A DNA stretch of 64,000 nt from Hydractinia symbiolongicarpus (lineage: Eukaryota > Cnidaria > Hydrozoa > Anthoathecata > Hydractiniidae): positions 6,822,001 to 6,886,000 of the forward strand of contig NC_079879.1 in the NCBI RefSeq assembly GCF_029227915.1. Reading direction: 5' to 3'. Position numbers and translations under genes: made by a program. Of this stretch, positions 46,285-59,600 are shown one piece after another. The notes beneath the pieces were generated by a model, which worked only from the letters and a program-made list of their open reading frames with translations, did no database searches and had not been told where the DNA came from. Position 1 is the stretch's first letter, and every line of letters begins with the position of its first letter.

Positions 46285-46551
46285 CGACAAACTTTTTTTA
46301 ACTGAACTGGTAATGCACTGACCTAAATAATTTTCCGCAGTACAGACATAAAATCCTTCGTCTTCGACACGAACTTTTATAATATAAATTACCATTAGCA
46401 ACGTGAACACGGCTTTCTGGGAAACTGCCATAACCTCTTTTCCATGTCACTTTAGCTGTTGGTTCCGAGACTACAAAACATTCAGGAAGGGTAAAGTTAG
46501 ATCCAAGGTTTGCAAGTATTGGTCCCTGTGGTAGTGACATGATAGGGGAAG
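46285..46551 (-). pseudogene. Ig-like (I-set) exon with one frameshift
   Basis: Acceptor TTTTTATAG. Reads SPIMSLPQGPILANLGSNF, ECFVV, VTWKRGYGSFP, then after a 1-base shift RVEDEGFYVCTAENYLG. Complete Cys-Trp-Cys Ig signature apart from the shift. Confidence 0.6.
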
Positions 46552-47037
46552 CTATAAAAATAGCGTAAGAAGTTCATAACAATACTTATTCAATTAAGTT
46601 GTTCATGCGCATGTGCGAGCTATTTAGAAAAATAGTTTAATTAGTACAATGTATTCGTCGGTCAACAGGGATTCAACCGTGTCAAACATATTTACAGCAT
46701 CACTATTTCGTGTAATATTTTTCGCTTGTTAGCATGAAGTATAAATTTTGCTATCCCGGGGACGTCTAAAATAAACATGCGCAACTGTGTATCGAAAATT
46801 AATAATTAAGGGAGTTGGTACAATTCTGGGGACATAAAAAGCATGGGTTTTCTGCAGAAATATACATGTCTCTGCGATGAAACATTATTCTTGACTTTAT
46901 TTTTCAGACTATTTACAGTCAAATTTGAAATGTTTCAATTTGATTACAGGGCAATCCTCCAAAATGTCACAATAAATTGATAGTTAAACTATCTTTTAAC
47001 TGTGACACACACATATGTATTATATAAGTTTTCATAC

Positions 47038-47308
47038 CTTGGACAGTTAATACGCCACTTGCATTCGCCGATTCTAAGATACTTTCTCCAATGCATTTTG
47101 CCTTTCCACGATCACTACAAGAAATATTTTTAACCGTAAGGAAAGATGTCATTTCAGATGTTATCCGATGCATTTTAGTGTATTAATGTTGCTTTCATTT
47201 GCTACCACGTTTAGATGTGCTTCTTTTATCTCAGGAAAGAAGAAACCAAGTCCTTGTTTTCCATTTTTACCTGGTGGTCCTCTTGGTCCAGGTGGTCCAG
47301 GGGGGACC
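47038..47308 (-). pseudogene. Collagen run plus truncated Ig domain exon
   Basis: Acceptor TTAACTAAG at 47309, donor CAAG|GTATGA at 47038. Reads PPGPPGPRGPPGKNGKQG, then PEIKEAHLNVVANESN (Ig strand A-B) to LKCIG. A stop and frame change then skip the tryptophan strand, and ISCSDRGKAKCIGES gives the second Cys. About 20 Ig residues are missing. Confidence 0.6.
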
Positions 47309-47464
47309 CTTAGTTAAAGAAAAAAAGTATTTTTATTTTTGTAATATGATCAATTATCTAATACAGAACCCCTATAGTTAAAATTTTTTTTGTCGATTCT
47401 TGCTTTTCTCTTTTCTAAATTCATTAAGTACCCAAAAATTCATGTCCAGAGTGTCCAGAGGGAT

Positions 47465-49078
47465 ACATACCTGCAGATCTTCTCAAAGCTCACGCAAATG
47501 TTTTTGTTAAGCAGTTGAGTCATTGTTTTAATGACTCAGTAGATAGGTGCATCATTCCTGAATCTTTGAGATTTACGGATGTGTCTCCACTCTACAAAGC
47601 AATGTCTAGGGTCTGCAAAGAAATTTATCGGCCAGTTAGTAAACTGCCAAACATGGCTAAGTTGTTTGAAACAATCTTATTTGAACAGATAAGTGAGTTC
47701 ATGGAGGGAAAAATGTCCCCTATCTTGCCTGGATTCAGGAAAGGTAGCCAACATGCTCTTTTTAATCTAATGTGCTTTCTTCAAAAAAAGTTAGACTCTA
47801 AAAAGTGTGTTGCTGCCTTGCTCATGGATCTAAGTAAGGCTTTGGACTGTATTAAGCACAGGCTGCTTATTGCTAAGCTTCATGCTTATGGATTTTCTTC
47901 TAGTGCATTATCTTTTATTTGGAGCTATTTAAAGCAGCGCTTTCAGAGACTAGGTGTTTTGGTTGTTGGAAGGAAATTTTTTCTGGTATACCAAAGGGGT
48001 CAATTTTGGGGCCGTTACTATTTAACATATTTTTAAATGATTTTCTTTTTAAATATAACGTGAATATGCCGTCCTGCTCTGATTTTCTAGTGTGTAACTA
48101 ACTAACGATAATACTTTTTGTGCATCAGCTGAAACCTTTCACGAAGTAAAATATATGTTAGAACAACTTTTTAGGTCAGCAGTTTTATGGTTTTCCGATA
48201 ATAGCTTGCAATTAAACGATTTTATAATATTTAGAAAGCCAGAAAGTCCACAAATCCGGCATTTAAATTTAAATGGAGCAATTTTATCTGCATCCAAATG
48301 TGTAAAGCTTCTTGGTATTAAATTTGAGAGTCAACTCACTTTTGCAGAACATATAAACACACTGTGCAAAAGAGCTAGCTGTAAATCTAATGCCCTGAAG
48401 AGAATTTCCTGGATTGTTGACAATAAACAAAACGTTTATTGTATGGAATATTCTTAGCATCTGAGTTCAATTATTGTCCTTTAGTCTGGGGATTTAATAG
48501 CAGGAAATTTATTTCTAAGGTGGATAGAGTTTAAAAGAGGGCAAGGCTCAGTCTAAAGTGGAATCCACTTCTTCTACGAAAAGTATTCATATGCAACATT
48601 GTAGACAATTACTAAAAGAGGTCTACAAGACGAAATGGAAATTGAAGCCTTCTTACATGGAAAGTGTGTTTCAGTTTAGAAATGATACTGGATACAATTT
48701 AAGGTCATCAAGTGCTTTAGTTAGATGTAGAGTACAATTTTCAAAATATGGGTTGCAAACATTTGGATATATAGCCTCCCAATTATGGAATTCTTTTCTG
48801 ATGAAATCAAATCTGCAGAGTCTTTGGTTAAATTCTGTAGAGGTATAAGTGAATTTTCTGTGCAGAATACATAATTAATTTAGGATTTATTTAATTTTTC
48901 GTTTAGACAGTCGATTTTAATTAGTCTTAATAGACTAACCATCTTATCCAGTAAAGTCTTTCATGATTTTCAGCCAAAAAGCTTCCCGATTGACCTTATT
49001 AGTATATTTTAAATCTTTTGTACATTATCGACTGTAAATAAAGCAATCTATTCTATCTATTCTATTCTATTCTAAGGT
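47465..49078 (+). mobile_element. Dead non-LTR retrotransposon (LINE), 5' truncated
   Basis: Begins inside the reverse transcriptase: ADLLKAHANVFVKQLSHCF, then IYRPVSKLPNMAKLFE, QALFN-like repeats and MDLSKALDCIKHRLLIAKLH (first catalytic Asp present). After a frame change come GPLLFNIFLNDF and a ruined ADD motif near 48105 (local reading TND after a stop), then CVKLLGIKFESQLTFAEHIN. The thumb and 3' ORF end continue in pieces to about 48850. The 3' end is a (TATTC)n tail at about 49050-49075 after an AATAAA-like 'aaataaa'. The layout fits jockey/CR1-type LINEs. Inserted just upstream of the collagen-Ig exon. Confidence 0.75.
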
Positions 49079-49079
49079 A

Positions 49080-50380
49080 AAAACAAAAAAGATCACAACT
49101 TCTACACGACGTTGATTAGATGCCCTGTGGCCACAGAATTCTATGAAAAAAGAAAACAAAGATGAAGACAAAAATGTTGTTCTCAAAATTTTCGCGGGGA
49201 TTTATTTTCGCGAATGAGCCCTTTTTAAAATTTTCACGAGGATCAATTTCTTGAATTAGCCTTCTTAAAACTCGCGAGTACTTGTTTTCGCGAATTTATA
49301 TGGTATTTCTTTTTTGAATGCATTGTTTTATGTGGCATGTTGGTGTTTTTTCCACCTACATGAATGCGTGCGCATGCCCTATGTTCTAAACACAAAATCA
49401 AAACATTACGTCGCACGGAAAGTTGTCTATAAAAGATTCAAAAATCCCACATCTTGATCAGCCATCTTCTCACCCCGAATAAATTATCTTGTGTTGGTTA
49501 CATAAAATTATAAATAACACCTCAAAAGTTACTTGTCAAATGTTCTTGAGGTAGTATTCTTTAAATGTTTCGATATTTAATGCAGAAGTTTTAGTTCTGA
49601 TTTTCTTGTAGTATCGCAACCTGAACAATAAAAACTCCTAATTTTAATGGCTGATTGCTTTGCAAGAAGCTTCAATGCTAAATTGTTCTTGTTCCAACAA
49701 ATGGATATTCATATCATGTATAACCACGAGTTTAAAAAGCATGTTTTTATTACCCTTACTTGATTGATGAACAGCCGGTAGAATATCAATCACATTATCG
49801 TCTCCAACACACTAACCAACTCATAAAACGCAAAGCTTTTTCTTCATCCACATTTACTTGTTAAAGCCCATAGCTCTTTTAGGTTAAACTAAATCCATCG
49901 GCCAAAATAATGAACTGCATTGACGAAAACATCTGTATCTGGTGAGGCAATGATGATTGTATTCACCGTGATGTTTCACTCCATGATTCCACATCCGAAA
50001 TTCCAGTTACCGTCACAAAAAGAAGAGGTTAAATCTCTGAATACAGCCAAAATATACAGAAATCTTGTTTAAAATTTGAACTTCTGGCAACCACTATTTT
50101 CTTTCTTCTTATTTTCTTTGCCAAAGGTAGCTACTGTAATGAAGACAAGGCGGCTAAACAAGTATCCCAATCTTGCCAGATCGAATTTTCAACATTGTTT
50201 GCTTTCTAATAACTTTGTTTTAATATTCTCAAGATATCACAAAAAACACCCAAAAGGGAAAATTCCACCACATTTGAAATGGGTTTACTCATAAGTAATT
50301 TTTTAAACAAGCTCTATTACTTTGAAAAGGAAAATAAAAGATTTCATTGAAATTAAATTAAATTTGTGACAGAGTCAATT
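49080..50380. other. Gene-free stretch
   Basis: At 49180-49300 there are three diverged copies of 'ttttcgcgRRgatttattttcgcgaat'. No gene seen. Confidence 0.4.
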
Positions 50381-50384
50381 ATTG

Positions 50385-50855
50385 TAACTAGTCGTTAGCT
50401 CGTGGAAAATCCACGGGTTCGCCCGTCCTTTTTACACCGCATTGCGTGCTTCTCGCTATTGCACAGTTAAGTTACCATTTTGTGTGACAGACAGACAGAC
50501 AGACGTATAAGGGTATTATAATATAGATCGTTGCCCGTGGAAAAATCCACGGGATCGGCCGTCCTTTATATTAACCCGTCGCAACAAAGTGGATAAAAGT
50601 ATATCGCATTTGATATTCGTGTTTCCGTAACATTATTTTTTAACTCAGCGGGGGGTCCGCGCAGAGACAGACAGACGGAATACGGCTATTATAATAGAGA
50701 CTAGTCGTTGCCCGTGGAAAAATCCACGGGTTCACCCGTCCTTTGTATTTACCCGTCGCAACAAAGTTTGATATTCCTGTTTCCGTAACATCATTTTCTA
50801 ACTCGGCGGGGGTCCGCGCAGAGACAGACAGACGACGGCTATTATTATAGAGATA
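50385..50855 (+). repeat. Three tandem retroelement 3' tails (RTE-like)
   Basis: Each unit starts '(actagtc)gttgcccgtggaaaaatCCACGGG(t)tc' with a short CCGTGG/CCACGG hairpin and ends '(ga)cagacagacaga...attataatagaga'. Units lie at about 50388-50525, 50526-50700 and 50701-50855. The ends are those seen on RTE/Bov-B-like LINE tails and SINEs that borrow them. No coding part is attached. Confidence 0.65.
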
Positions 50856-50859
50856 TAAC

Positions 50860-53170
50860 AAAACAACCATGTAAAAATTGTATTGCATGTTCTTAGGTCA
50901 AAAATTAGTTTGGTTCGTTGTCGACCAAGGTTTCTATTGAGATTTCCAATCAGCGTAGAATTCGCTAAAAAGGGATGGGTCACTTGCCTGAAATTGGGAG
51001 ATTGATGTTTCGGCACCTCACAAGGCTAAGTAAACAGAATGTGAAATCAAACCAAATCTAGATGAAAGTACATCCAGAACTTAACCTCTGTAGTACAGCT
51101 GACCTTCTTAAACACGATGGATTTAAGGAATTTTGACTTCTTTGTCAAAATATTTAATGATTCTTATTCCTTTTGCCCCCTACTCCCCCCTAACCCCCTT
51201 TCACCTTTATATCCAGGCTAACAAAAGTAAAAAAAAATACAACATTAGTTTTAAAGGCGTGTATGAAAATATTTTTACTGTTATCTTCTGCATTTAATCA
51301 GAAGTTTACAAAAATTAGTGAAATTATCTATGATAACAAAAGAGAAATTACACATTTATACACATGCTATAAATAAGTACGGTACACTTTTCATAAAATT
51401 ATTTCCATTATTCTAAGGCAGCACTCTGCATTTTATATTCTGCAGAAATAACAATGCTTTATCTTATTTTAAGAATAAGAACTGGCTGCTCGCAAAGCTA
51501 ACCCAGTGTGTCATTATTTTTATTAAAAAAAATCTACGTTAAAAATAAATGTGCACCTTTCTTTTCTGGGGGGAGGAAGAAAATCGCATTTATCTGTACT
51601 AGCCCCCAAAAGATTTTTGTCTCTCTACTGCCAAATTTTCCTTTTCAGTAAATTTACACCTTAATACTAAAAAAATAAAATAAAAAATATAATCTTCATT
51701 AAGTTTTCTTGGTTAAATCACTGCAAAATAATTCACTGAAATGAATAATTTTTCAGTCTATTAAAATTATTTGAAAAGCACGTAAATCAACTTGAAAAAT
51801 TTTTTTTGATATTTCTTTAACAGTGTCAACCTGTATAACAATTATGACGTAAGAGAGACAAAAATGTCTCTCCATATATATAAAAAATAATATCCTAGGT
51901 AAACACTAGTTTAAACAAAAAAATGTAGGACATGAACGTGCAAAACGAGCACATAATTTAAATCCATTGGCTCGACTTTAACCCCCCCCCCCCCCCCCTC
52001 ACCTTGATCGTATCTCAAAACCAAAACATTCCATATCATGTAAGAAGATAAGATTATTTCTTAACAACAAGAACTCCTTTCCATAGTCTTTTCTTTAATA
52101 AAATTTAAATAAAACGAAAAAATCTTCAACTAAACTATGACCTACCATAGTTTATGCGAAAATTCGATTTTTTAGTACGATTGGCTACTTTGCACGTACA
52201 TAAAACCGTGTTGCCAATATAAAAAAACAACGAACAAAACAAATAAAACAAATTAAAGATTTAAAAAAATAAGTGCGTAAATCAGTCAATAAAAAACGTC
52301 AAATATAAAATCAATATGAATAGCTGCTTGTCAGCATTTTATTCTTCACATATTACGCTTGCTCAATTAAGCTAGAGTGTCATTAAAAATTTCCAATGAC
52401 AATTTTTTGTGTAAAAACTTACAGAAGGTTTAGAACAAGTTAAGTTTTTTTCAGGCTGGACTGTTTTTTAAAAATGACTTCGTTTTTTGAAAGATTTTAG
52501 CCTCGTGTTGCTTATAAAGGTATATATGTCTATTAATAACAATTGGGTGCGCCGCAGCTTACATTTCTTCCATCAAAAGATACAGGCTAGTGCAATTCAT
52601 CGTGAAATGAATTTATACGTAGCGGCAAGAAAGTTGTGAAGCGATCAAAATATTTTACCTAAATCCAATTGAGTTTTTTTGGCCAACAAAGGCCACCCCT
52701 TTTCGTTTAACTCCACCTGGCACGTTTATCTACCTTATGGGGTTTTTTATCCAGCTTTTGCAATTATATTAGATACACAGAAACAAATATTTGCATGCTC
52801 CATATTAAAAAATTACTTTAATTCTTCTTACCACGAACGACAAAACGTGGTTAGATAAAAAAGGCTAATCCGTGAAAAGTCACCAAATTTAGTGCTAGTG
52901 ACTAGTTGTTACATTCAGTTGTTACATTCGATGTAAAAAAAATTGCATGCCGACGTAACCTGGATGGCAAGTTGGACATCGGAAATTATTACATAGTTAC
53001 AGTGGCAGCCACAGAACAAAACACTGTCCACAAAGCACAACTTTTATTCGTCTATATACAGTTTGATGGAAAAATAATGTGTTAACAAAAAACATTTAAA
53101 AAAGTAACGCGTTGAATAAGACCCTTTCTTCCCAGTCTTTACAAAGCGAGTCTCTTTCCAGCAGAAACCA
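50860..53170. other. Gene-free stretch with poly-C run
   Basis: Downstream of the attractin stop on the minus strand. A run of about 19 C lies at 51981-51999. No ORF of note; the part nearest 53180 would hold the attractin 3' UTR. Confidence 0.5.
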
Positions 53171-53180
53171 TTAACTACAA

Positions 53181-53641
53181 CTACACTAGGACCGACCTGG
53201 TTTTGTTTTTTCTTTTATTATTACCATGACTATGTTGGATTGAAAAAGTTCTGCGTCGATGCGTCGTTGTTAAAACGCTACCTATACACAACCCACTCTG
53301 ACCTGACGGCGTACATCCATGTTCGTCTGTTGGTAGCTGCATTATAAACGACACTATGGCTAATTGTTCATTGGCTAAATTCTCACATGCTACGGGGTTT
53401 GGTTGCACCTAAAAATCAGACAAAAGATCTGATCAGAGTTCTTGTACTGTGGGGTAAGTAGGTGGGCTAGGAGATATGAATAAGAGAGAAAGAGGCAGAG
53501 GGGATGAGAAGGGAAAGGGGGAGACGCGTGTAATGAAATAAAAAAACGTACCTTTTCAAATAACGAACTTTTATCTGGCAGAAGAACAGTAAAGGATTTA
53601 AACGGCCTACTTATTCGTTCTTGATGTTCTTGCCTTTGTCG
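53181..53641 (-). CDS. ATRN: Attractin cytoplasmic tail exons
   Basis: Exon 53641-53552 reads RQRQEHQERISRPFKSFTVL. ISRPFKS aligns with the MASRPFA motif that, in vertebrate attractins and MEGF8, binds MGRN1-type ubiquitin ligases. The last exon 53408-53181 reads ACENLANEQLAIVSFIMQLP, TPSGQSGLCIGSVL (family PPGQSGLAVAS) and a basic NNKRKNK near the end (vertebrate RNRK). Stop TAG at 53181-53183. Confidence 0.9.
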
Positions 53642-56600
53642 CTAAAAAAGAGAACAGGTTAAAACCATCTAACTAATTTCGAAGGGCCTTGCATTATAGT
53701 TGCGTTTGAAAGCAGCTCATCATAGGGCTTCTATGAAGACTGATAGTTACGCAAATTAGAGTTTAAATAAAAAAAGCGTTTTTAAACCCAAAAAGGAAAC
53801 TTAATACACCTTTCCCATATTCCATTAATTTTTCTAAGGATGTACAGAATTACATGAAGCCGATTCTTTAAAAAAAAAGCATAGTTGTTGCTGTAAAAAA
53901 ACCATTTATCCTTAGGTAAACTTTCTGCCTTACTCTAATATCCTTATCCTAATATCCATACTATTTTCACCCCTCTTTTACCAATGCATTTCAATTATCA
54001 ACGGTGTCATTCGCACCATATTTTTTATTCCTTTTTCTTAAGTTTCGTTAAACATTTATTCTCACATTTAGAGTTTTGAAACATTGTCTTCGTCCATGTT
54101 TACAATGAACGGGAATATGTTTACCAAGATTTGCCTTGTTTTCATGCACGCAACTTTTTTACAAAATATAAATTTCGGAAATCTCTGTGGTCAGTTTCAA
54201 TACTTTTTACAGAATATAAAGTGGGAAATTTCCGTGGTCAGTTCTAATACTTTATAACAAACGGTAAATCCGACGACTCACCCTACTATGTCTATATATA
54301 TCGTATCTTTGTTTGATCTTCCATAAGACAATCAGCACAATTAACAGCGAGCAGAAAACTCTGACGATAGAAAAAAATATAGACAATAAATTTAGGAAAA
54401 GGGTAAGAATAACACGCTAAAATCATGCCGAATGTGATTGGTTAGCAATAAAGAAGGCAACAACCATACACCAAAATATTTTAAGGCTTGCAAAAGAACT
54501 TTATATAGGACGTGTAGAAAAAGTTTTTTTTGTATAAAAAATGTAATGAGAAAATCTGCCAATGTTTACAAATTATTTATACAGGTTTATATATACAGGT
54601 TTACAGTTTGTTTACAGGTCTTTTTTAACCTTCAGAAGGGATAAACTTTTTAAAGGAATAGAATCAAGGCTCCACTTACATTAAAAACATTATAAGAAAG
54701 TACACCAAGTCAAACTCTGGCGGGGGATGGCTGTACGATATCTAGACAAAACGCGAATATTATAAAGGCTCTACTTACACTAAGAACATAACAAGAAAGT
54801 GCACCCAATTAAATGGTTGCGGGGGATGACTATACGATATCTAGACGCAGAAAAAACATTAATATAACAATAGCCTATTAATTACTATATGGCAAGATTT
54901 ACATGGTGGAAAGACTACCATTTTCGTAATAACAGACTCGAGCGGAATCGAACAGATTTCGTATATTTAAACTTTCAATTTTACATTTAGGAGTGTTCGA
55001 CATTCTGCAGGAAAATTATAACACTCTGTTAGATGAATTTGGTTTGAACTGAGCCCTTTAAGCCTTTCTTGAAGGAATTGTTTTAACGTAGTAAAGGATT
55101 AGCAGGGACATCAAATTGAGACAGATCCGTAATTGCAGACTAGGTGTAGTAACTGCTTCGTGTATCTTACATAATAATACAAAGTGTATGTGTCATAGTG
55201 GATGTGTCCATTTTTATTTTGAAGTCGTCGAAACATTCTTTTGTCAATATCCTATATTAAATTAATGAAGCCATTACGGTGCACTTAAAACTTTGAGGCC
55301 GAATAACTTGGAAACGAGGTGGCGACGTCAATAATTTTTCACCTCATGGGTAACTAGGGACCACCTAGGAGCAGGGTAATTTTCCTCTTAGAATAACGTG
55401 ATGTCATTTCACACAAAGCACGGGCACACACACAAATCACAAACACACACAGCACACATGCATAAAAAGCACGGCTTTTATTAGAGCATCTAGTTCCTTC
55501 CTTTCCCAAGTTACAATTTGGATTGGATATCAACTAAAGCGGTCAAACTCAAATAAACTTCTCACCTTGAAACTGAAATACTCGTCTTCCTGCCAGCCGT
55601 AAACGATCGCGCGCAATTCAGCCGCGCTGTCGTATACGTACGAGTCCTCATCTAAGTTAACTTGAATGTTCTCGATTGTAGTTGCCCGTCGCACCGATGT
55701 AAATTTACCGTTTGCTAAAAAAAATTAGAAAATTCTTGTCGTCTGCGAACCAAAAGTAACCGTTTCTTAAAACAAGTTTCGTCAAATATTTTTTATATAT
55801 CTTGGATCAAAAATGCATAATAAAAGTCTAATCAACACTGGCGTTTTGCTACGCATACAGGTTAAGATAGCAATCAGAAGAAGACTCAGGCTGGCGAAAA
55901 ACAGAAGAAATTCCAGTACGAATGGCCAGCCTGCGTTATATGTTAACACCTACCGTAGTGTATTGTCAAATTCAAGTATGCTGTGCCACCAGCTACCTTG
56001 ATAATTTCAAATCTGAAATCTTTTTTTTGCTAAAAAAAAGAAAAAGCGTAGAAAATAAAAATAAACATATTATAAATTACTTTGAGCATGAAGGGGTTTT
56101 TACTTAAAGCACTGTTTGACCCTATTAGGCTTAGGGTTCTGGGGTCTTTAAACACTGAAGAAGGTAAAAAGGGGATTATTGCGCTAAAAAGATAAGCAGA
56201 CTTAAAGTGATAAAACTAGGCAAAAATTCAGTAAAAGGCAAAAAAGAAATAAAATTACATTTTTTTACTGATGACAGCACTTTCGTGATGACGTCACCAA
56301 AAAAATACTAAAACTTGGATTGTGTTTTAAATTTCGAGGAACTAAATTAATTCTCTTTATCATTTTTTCCAGGGTTTAATCAAGGCTAACAAAAATTGAC
56401 TGAGAGTCCATCATTCTTACAATGTGACAAGTGTCAAGTTTAACAATGTCCATAGAAGATGTCAAATATAAATATAATATTACGTAAACAATAAACGCCA
56501 ACTGTGCTAAAAAGAAAGTGCGTAATTATACAGTACTGGAGAGTACTAATTTAGGGCCATCTTTATAAATTTTTAATATTTTCTTTAAATTCTACACAAT

Positions 56601-59600
56601 AAACATGAATAAAAAATTTCCGAAAACAAAATAAGAAAATAAGGAGAAAACATAATATATGTTTAAGCACTTACAGAACGAGGCTTTCCAGTGAAGCCAG
56701 CTATGATTGTTCGGGTTAAATTCGTAGTGTACTGAAAATCCACACTAAGTCTTGCTATAAAAATTAGGATTACAAAGAAAGAGGTAAAAACTGATGTGTG
56801 CTTGCAAATACAATGTCATCTATTGCTTAATAGGTTCATCGTGACCAAAAATGTTGGAACTATTTAAAAATGTTTTTACAGCTAAATGACAGATATACTT
56901 TTTTCGCAACACGAAGCTTCAAGCGCACTAAGATTTTTGCGACAGAAGCATCAATTTCCGACTTCCTAACCTGAATGCACATAAGAAAAGTCCAATTTTT
57001 TTTACTAAAAAGTTAACTGGCAGTCCGTTAAGTGCAGGGGTGACGTAGATTTGACATCCTTAAATTGGCTATTTTCGAACAAACTCGACCCCTGGTAAGT
57101 AAACTATACACCAGCCATTTAACCAGCAAATATAATAAAGCATGCGCATACAATACATGAAAAATAACCTCTTGAGGGAGGCGAAACTTACAGTAGCACA
57201 TACCACCGTTTGTGGAGTTGCCCTGGAAATTTTTACTACTGTCGCACCTAAATAGAGTTGCAGAGAAACATGTCATAAAACAATTCAAGTTTCAGTAGAC
57301 CGTAGAAGAAAGATATATTTAGATAAACTAGTGGAACTTTTATTCATTTGATGGAGGTACTTTTAGTATAATTTGGGGGAAAAACACAAATTATAAAGGA
57401 AATAGACTTTTATTGTCGTTATATTTGTCTCGAAACTACATGAAATACAAGAGCCATGAAATAATTAGTCATCATAGAGATTTGTCTAACGTTTTATATA
57501 TTATAACAATTCCTTACCTCGTATTGGCATCAGTTACAAAAGAGGTGAGGAATTAAAGCCATGAAAAAACTCAAGGGGCAGAAACAAGGATTATTGAAAT
57601 TTATTAAAACTAAAGTTTGATTTTAATACTTGCACTAGCCTTTATAAGCATGTTAAATGTAAATTTGATCTGATAGTCAACAAACAACAATTAATCAGCT
57701 TGGAAAAGAGGGAAACTTAGCAACTATAGGTCTCAAAAAACATTTTGCGTGTCGTAATTTAACAATCATCGGAAGAACAATAAAGCTTACTTTTCGCAAT
57801 GAGTGCCTATCGCACCTCGCATGTTGCACGTACACTCGCCTTTCTCTGTGCAAGCTTTCGTGTGACCATTACATTGGCATTCTGCGGAAAAAATTTACAT
57901 GTTAAAGTTGACATTGTTGGTAAAAATTTAAGTAGTTTAAGTAAATTCCAAAAGTAATTCGGGTAAAAACCTACAAAATTTAGTATGATTAACGCACGAA
58001 AAGTAAGCCCAAAATATATACACCGAATCTTTTAACTTTCCTTTAAAAACACACTATACCTTCTTTATAATTTATTTTAAAAAAAAACATAGAAAAAAGT
58101 CTATAAACAAACTTTTTACACACAAAAAATAATATGCCCCATGAGAATGAGCACCTAATGTGTCTTGATTTTCAGAAGACTCTCTTAAAGCTATTATTAT
58201 GCATGCACTAAACAAAAAATATTAGTTATGCAAAGATTTTTCGTGAAATAAACAAAAACCCTAACGCCTGTTGCAAGGAGAAATACATGTTACAATTTGT
58301 ACAAATTAAGGAGTTTTTTTTAAAAACAATGACGTCACATAATCGATACCTTTACAAGTGCCATTGTTTGTCGGGTCACCATAGTAACCTTTTATACACA
58401 TCTCACAGTGCTTTCCTAAAAAAAAGAACAAAACAGCAATCAAAGAGAGGTAATTCATAGAACATCAGTTATTACTAAAACAAAAATTTTCCACCATGTC
58501 TTCCACTATAAGTATTATAATAGTTTTAAGGTGATAAAATCTTAAATGTCAAATTGAAGGACTCTTTTTAGTTTCTGTAAACTTATAACATTGCCATTTC
58601 TTAAATTTTTTTAACACCCGACCCGAACCTCTCCCCCAGAACTTTAAACTCCTTCAGGAAACACATTGAACTGGAAAAAACAGAAGCAAGTTCAAAACAG
58701 ATTATCAATACAAAAAAAAATTACGATATTACGATAAAACAGAAATTGAAATTCAACTTTTTGTTCCATCATTACAAATGGGTGTTTGAGTGATAATGAT
58801 GCTTTCGAGCATCCATAATTTTAATACCTGCACGCAAAATAAATTAAATTTAAAAAAAAAAACCAGGTATGCTGTAACCATGTGCAATATATGCATTTCT
58901 TAAGCCACTCAAATCAGTCAAAAAGCATTGCCAGAGAATTATTTTCTGGTTTGCCTTTAGAAACTGATAAAAAGACGCACAGTACCCCGTCGATATTTTT
59001 ACCAAATTTATCATAGGCAAAACAAATGGTAACTAAGGAAGCAAATAACTAACACACAACATACCCTCAACATTTCCAAAACATTTGATACACTCGTTTG
59101 TGCCATTAAAACAGGTACTGTGCCCGTTACAGTGACAAGCTAGAAACAAAATTATAAAACTATCTTCATTCAGTTGTAAATATGTTAAAAACAAAAAAAA
59201 TCAGAATAATAATACCACACAAATATAGACAAAATGACAAAACAATGAAGCCTGCAGTCGCACTGTACGTAGCACTTTTTATTTATCTACTGTTAAGTCT
59301 TATTTAACCTCAAAGTCAAAGTTTTTATTTTGTTACATAAAAATACCAAGCCAAAAGAATTGATGTTGAACTGACCAAACATTACGAAGAGCAAGTAAAT
59401 TAAACTTTTGGTCAAATTTGAGATATGTACAGTAACTATGCTGTTTGTAACACATATTTTTTAAGTAATAAACCCTTGAAGGTGAGTGTTTTTCAAATGT
59501 AAGTCTATATTATGATAGGATACCATATATAATAAAATAGAAACTTTGATTACGGGGAGATAGTTACATGGCTTCATGCTGATTAAGTGTAAGTACGGTT

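Larger units (their letters stand above)
43657..47308 (-). pseudogene. Eroded collagen-Ig-TLDc gene (multi-exon)
   Basis: Successive minus-strand exon-like segments with good splice borders read as one extracellular protein. 47308-47038: a collagen triplet run (GPPGPRGPPGKNGKQG) leading into an Ig domain whose middle is missing (LKCIG then ITSEMTSFLTVKN). 46551 to about 46285: a second Ig domain. 45000-44697: a third Ig domain. 43910-43657: the C-terminal part of a TLDc-like domain. The first junction is phase-consistent (CAAG|G + CT TCC gives Ala-Ser-Pro). Frameshifts in all three Ig segments and the internal deletion suggest a dying gene, though assembly errors in AT runs could explain some. 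The real start lies above 47308, where a LINE relic now sits. Confidence 0.5.
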
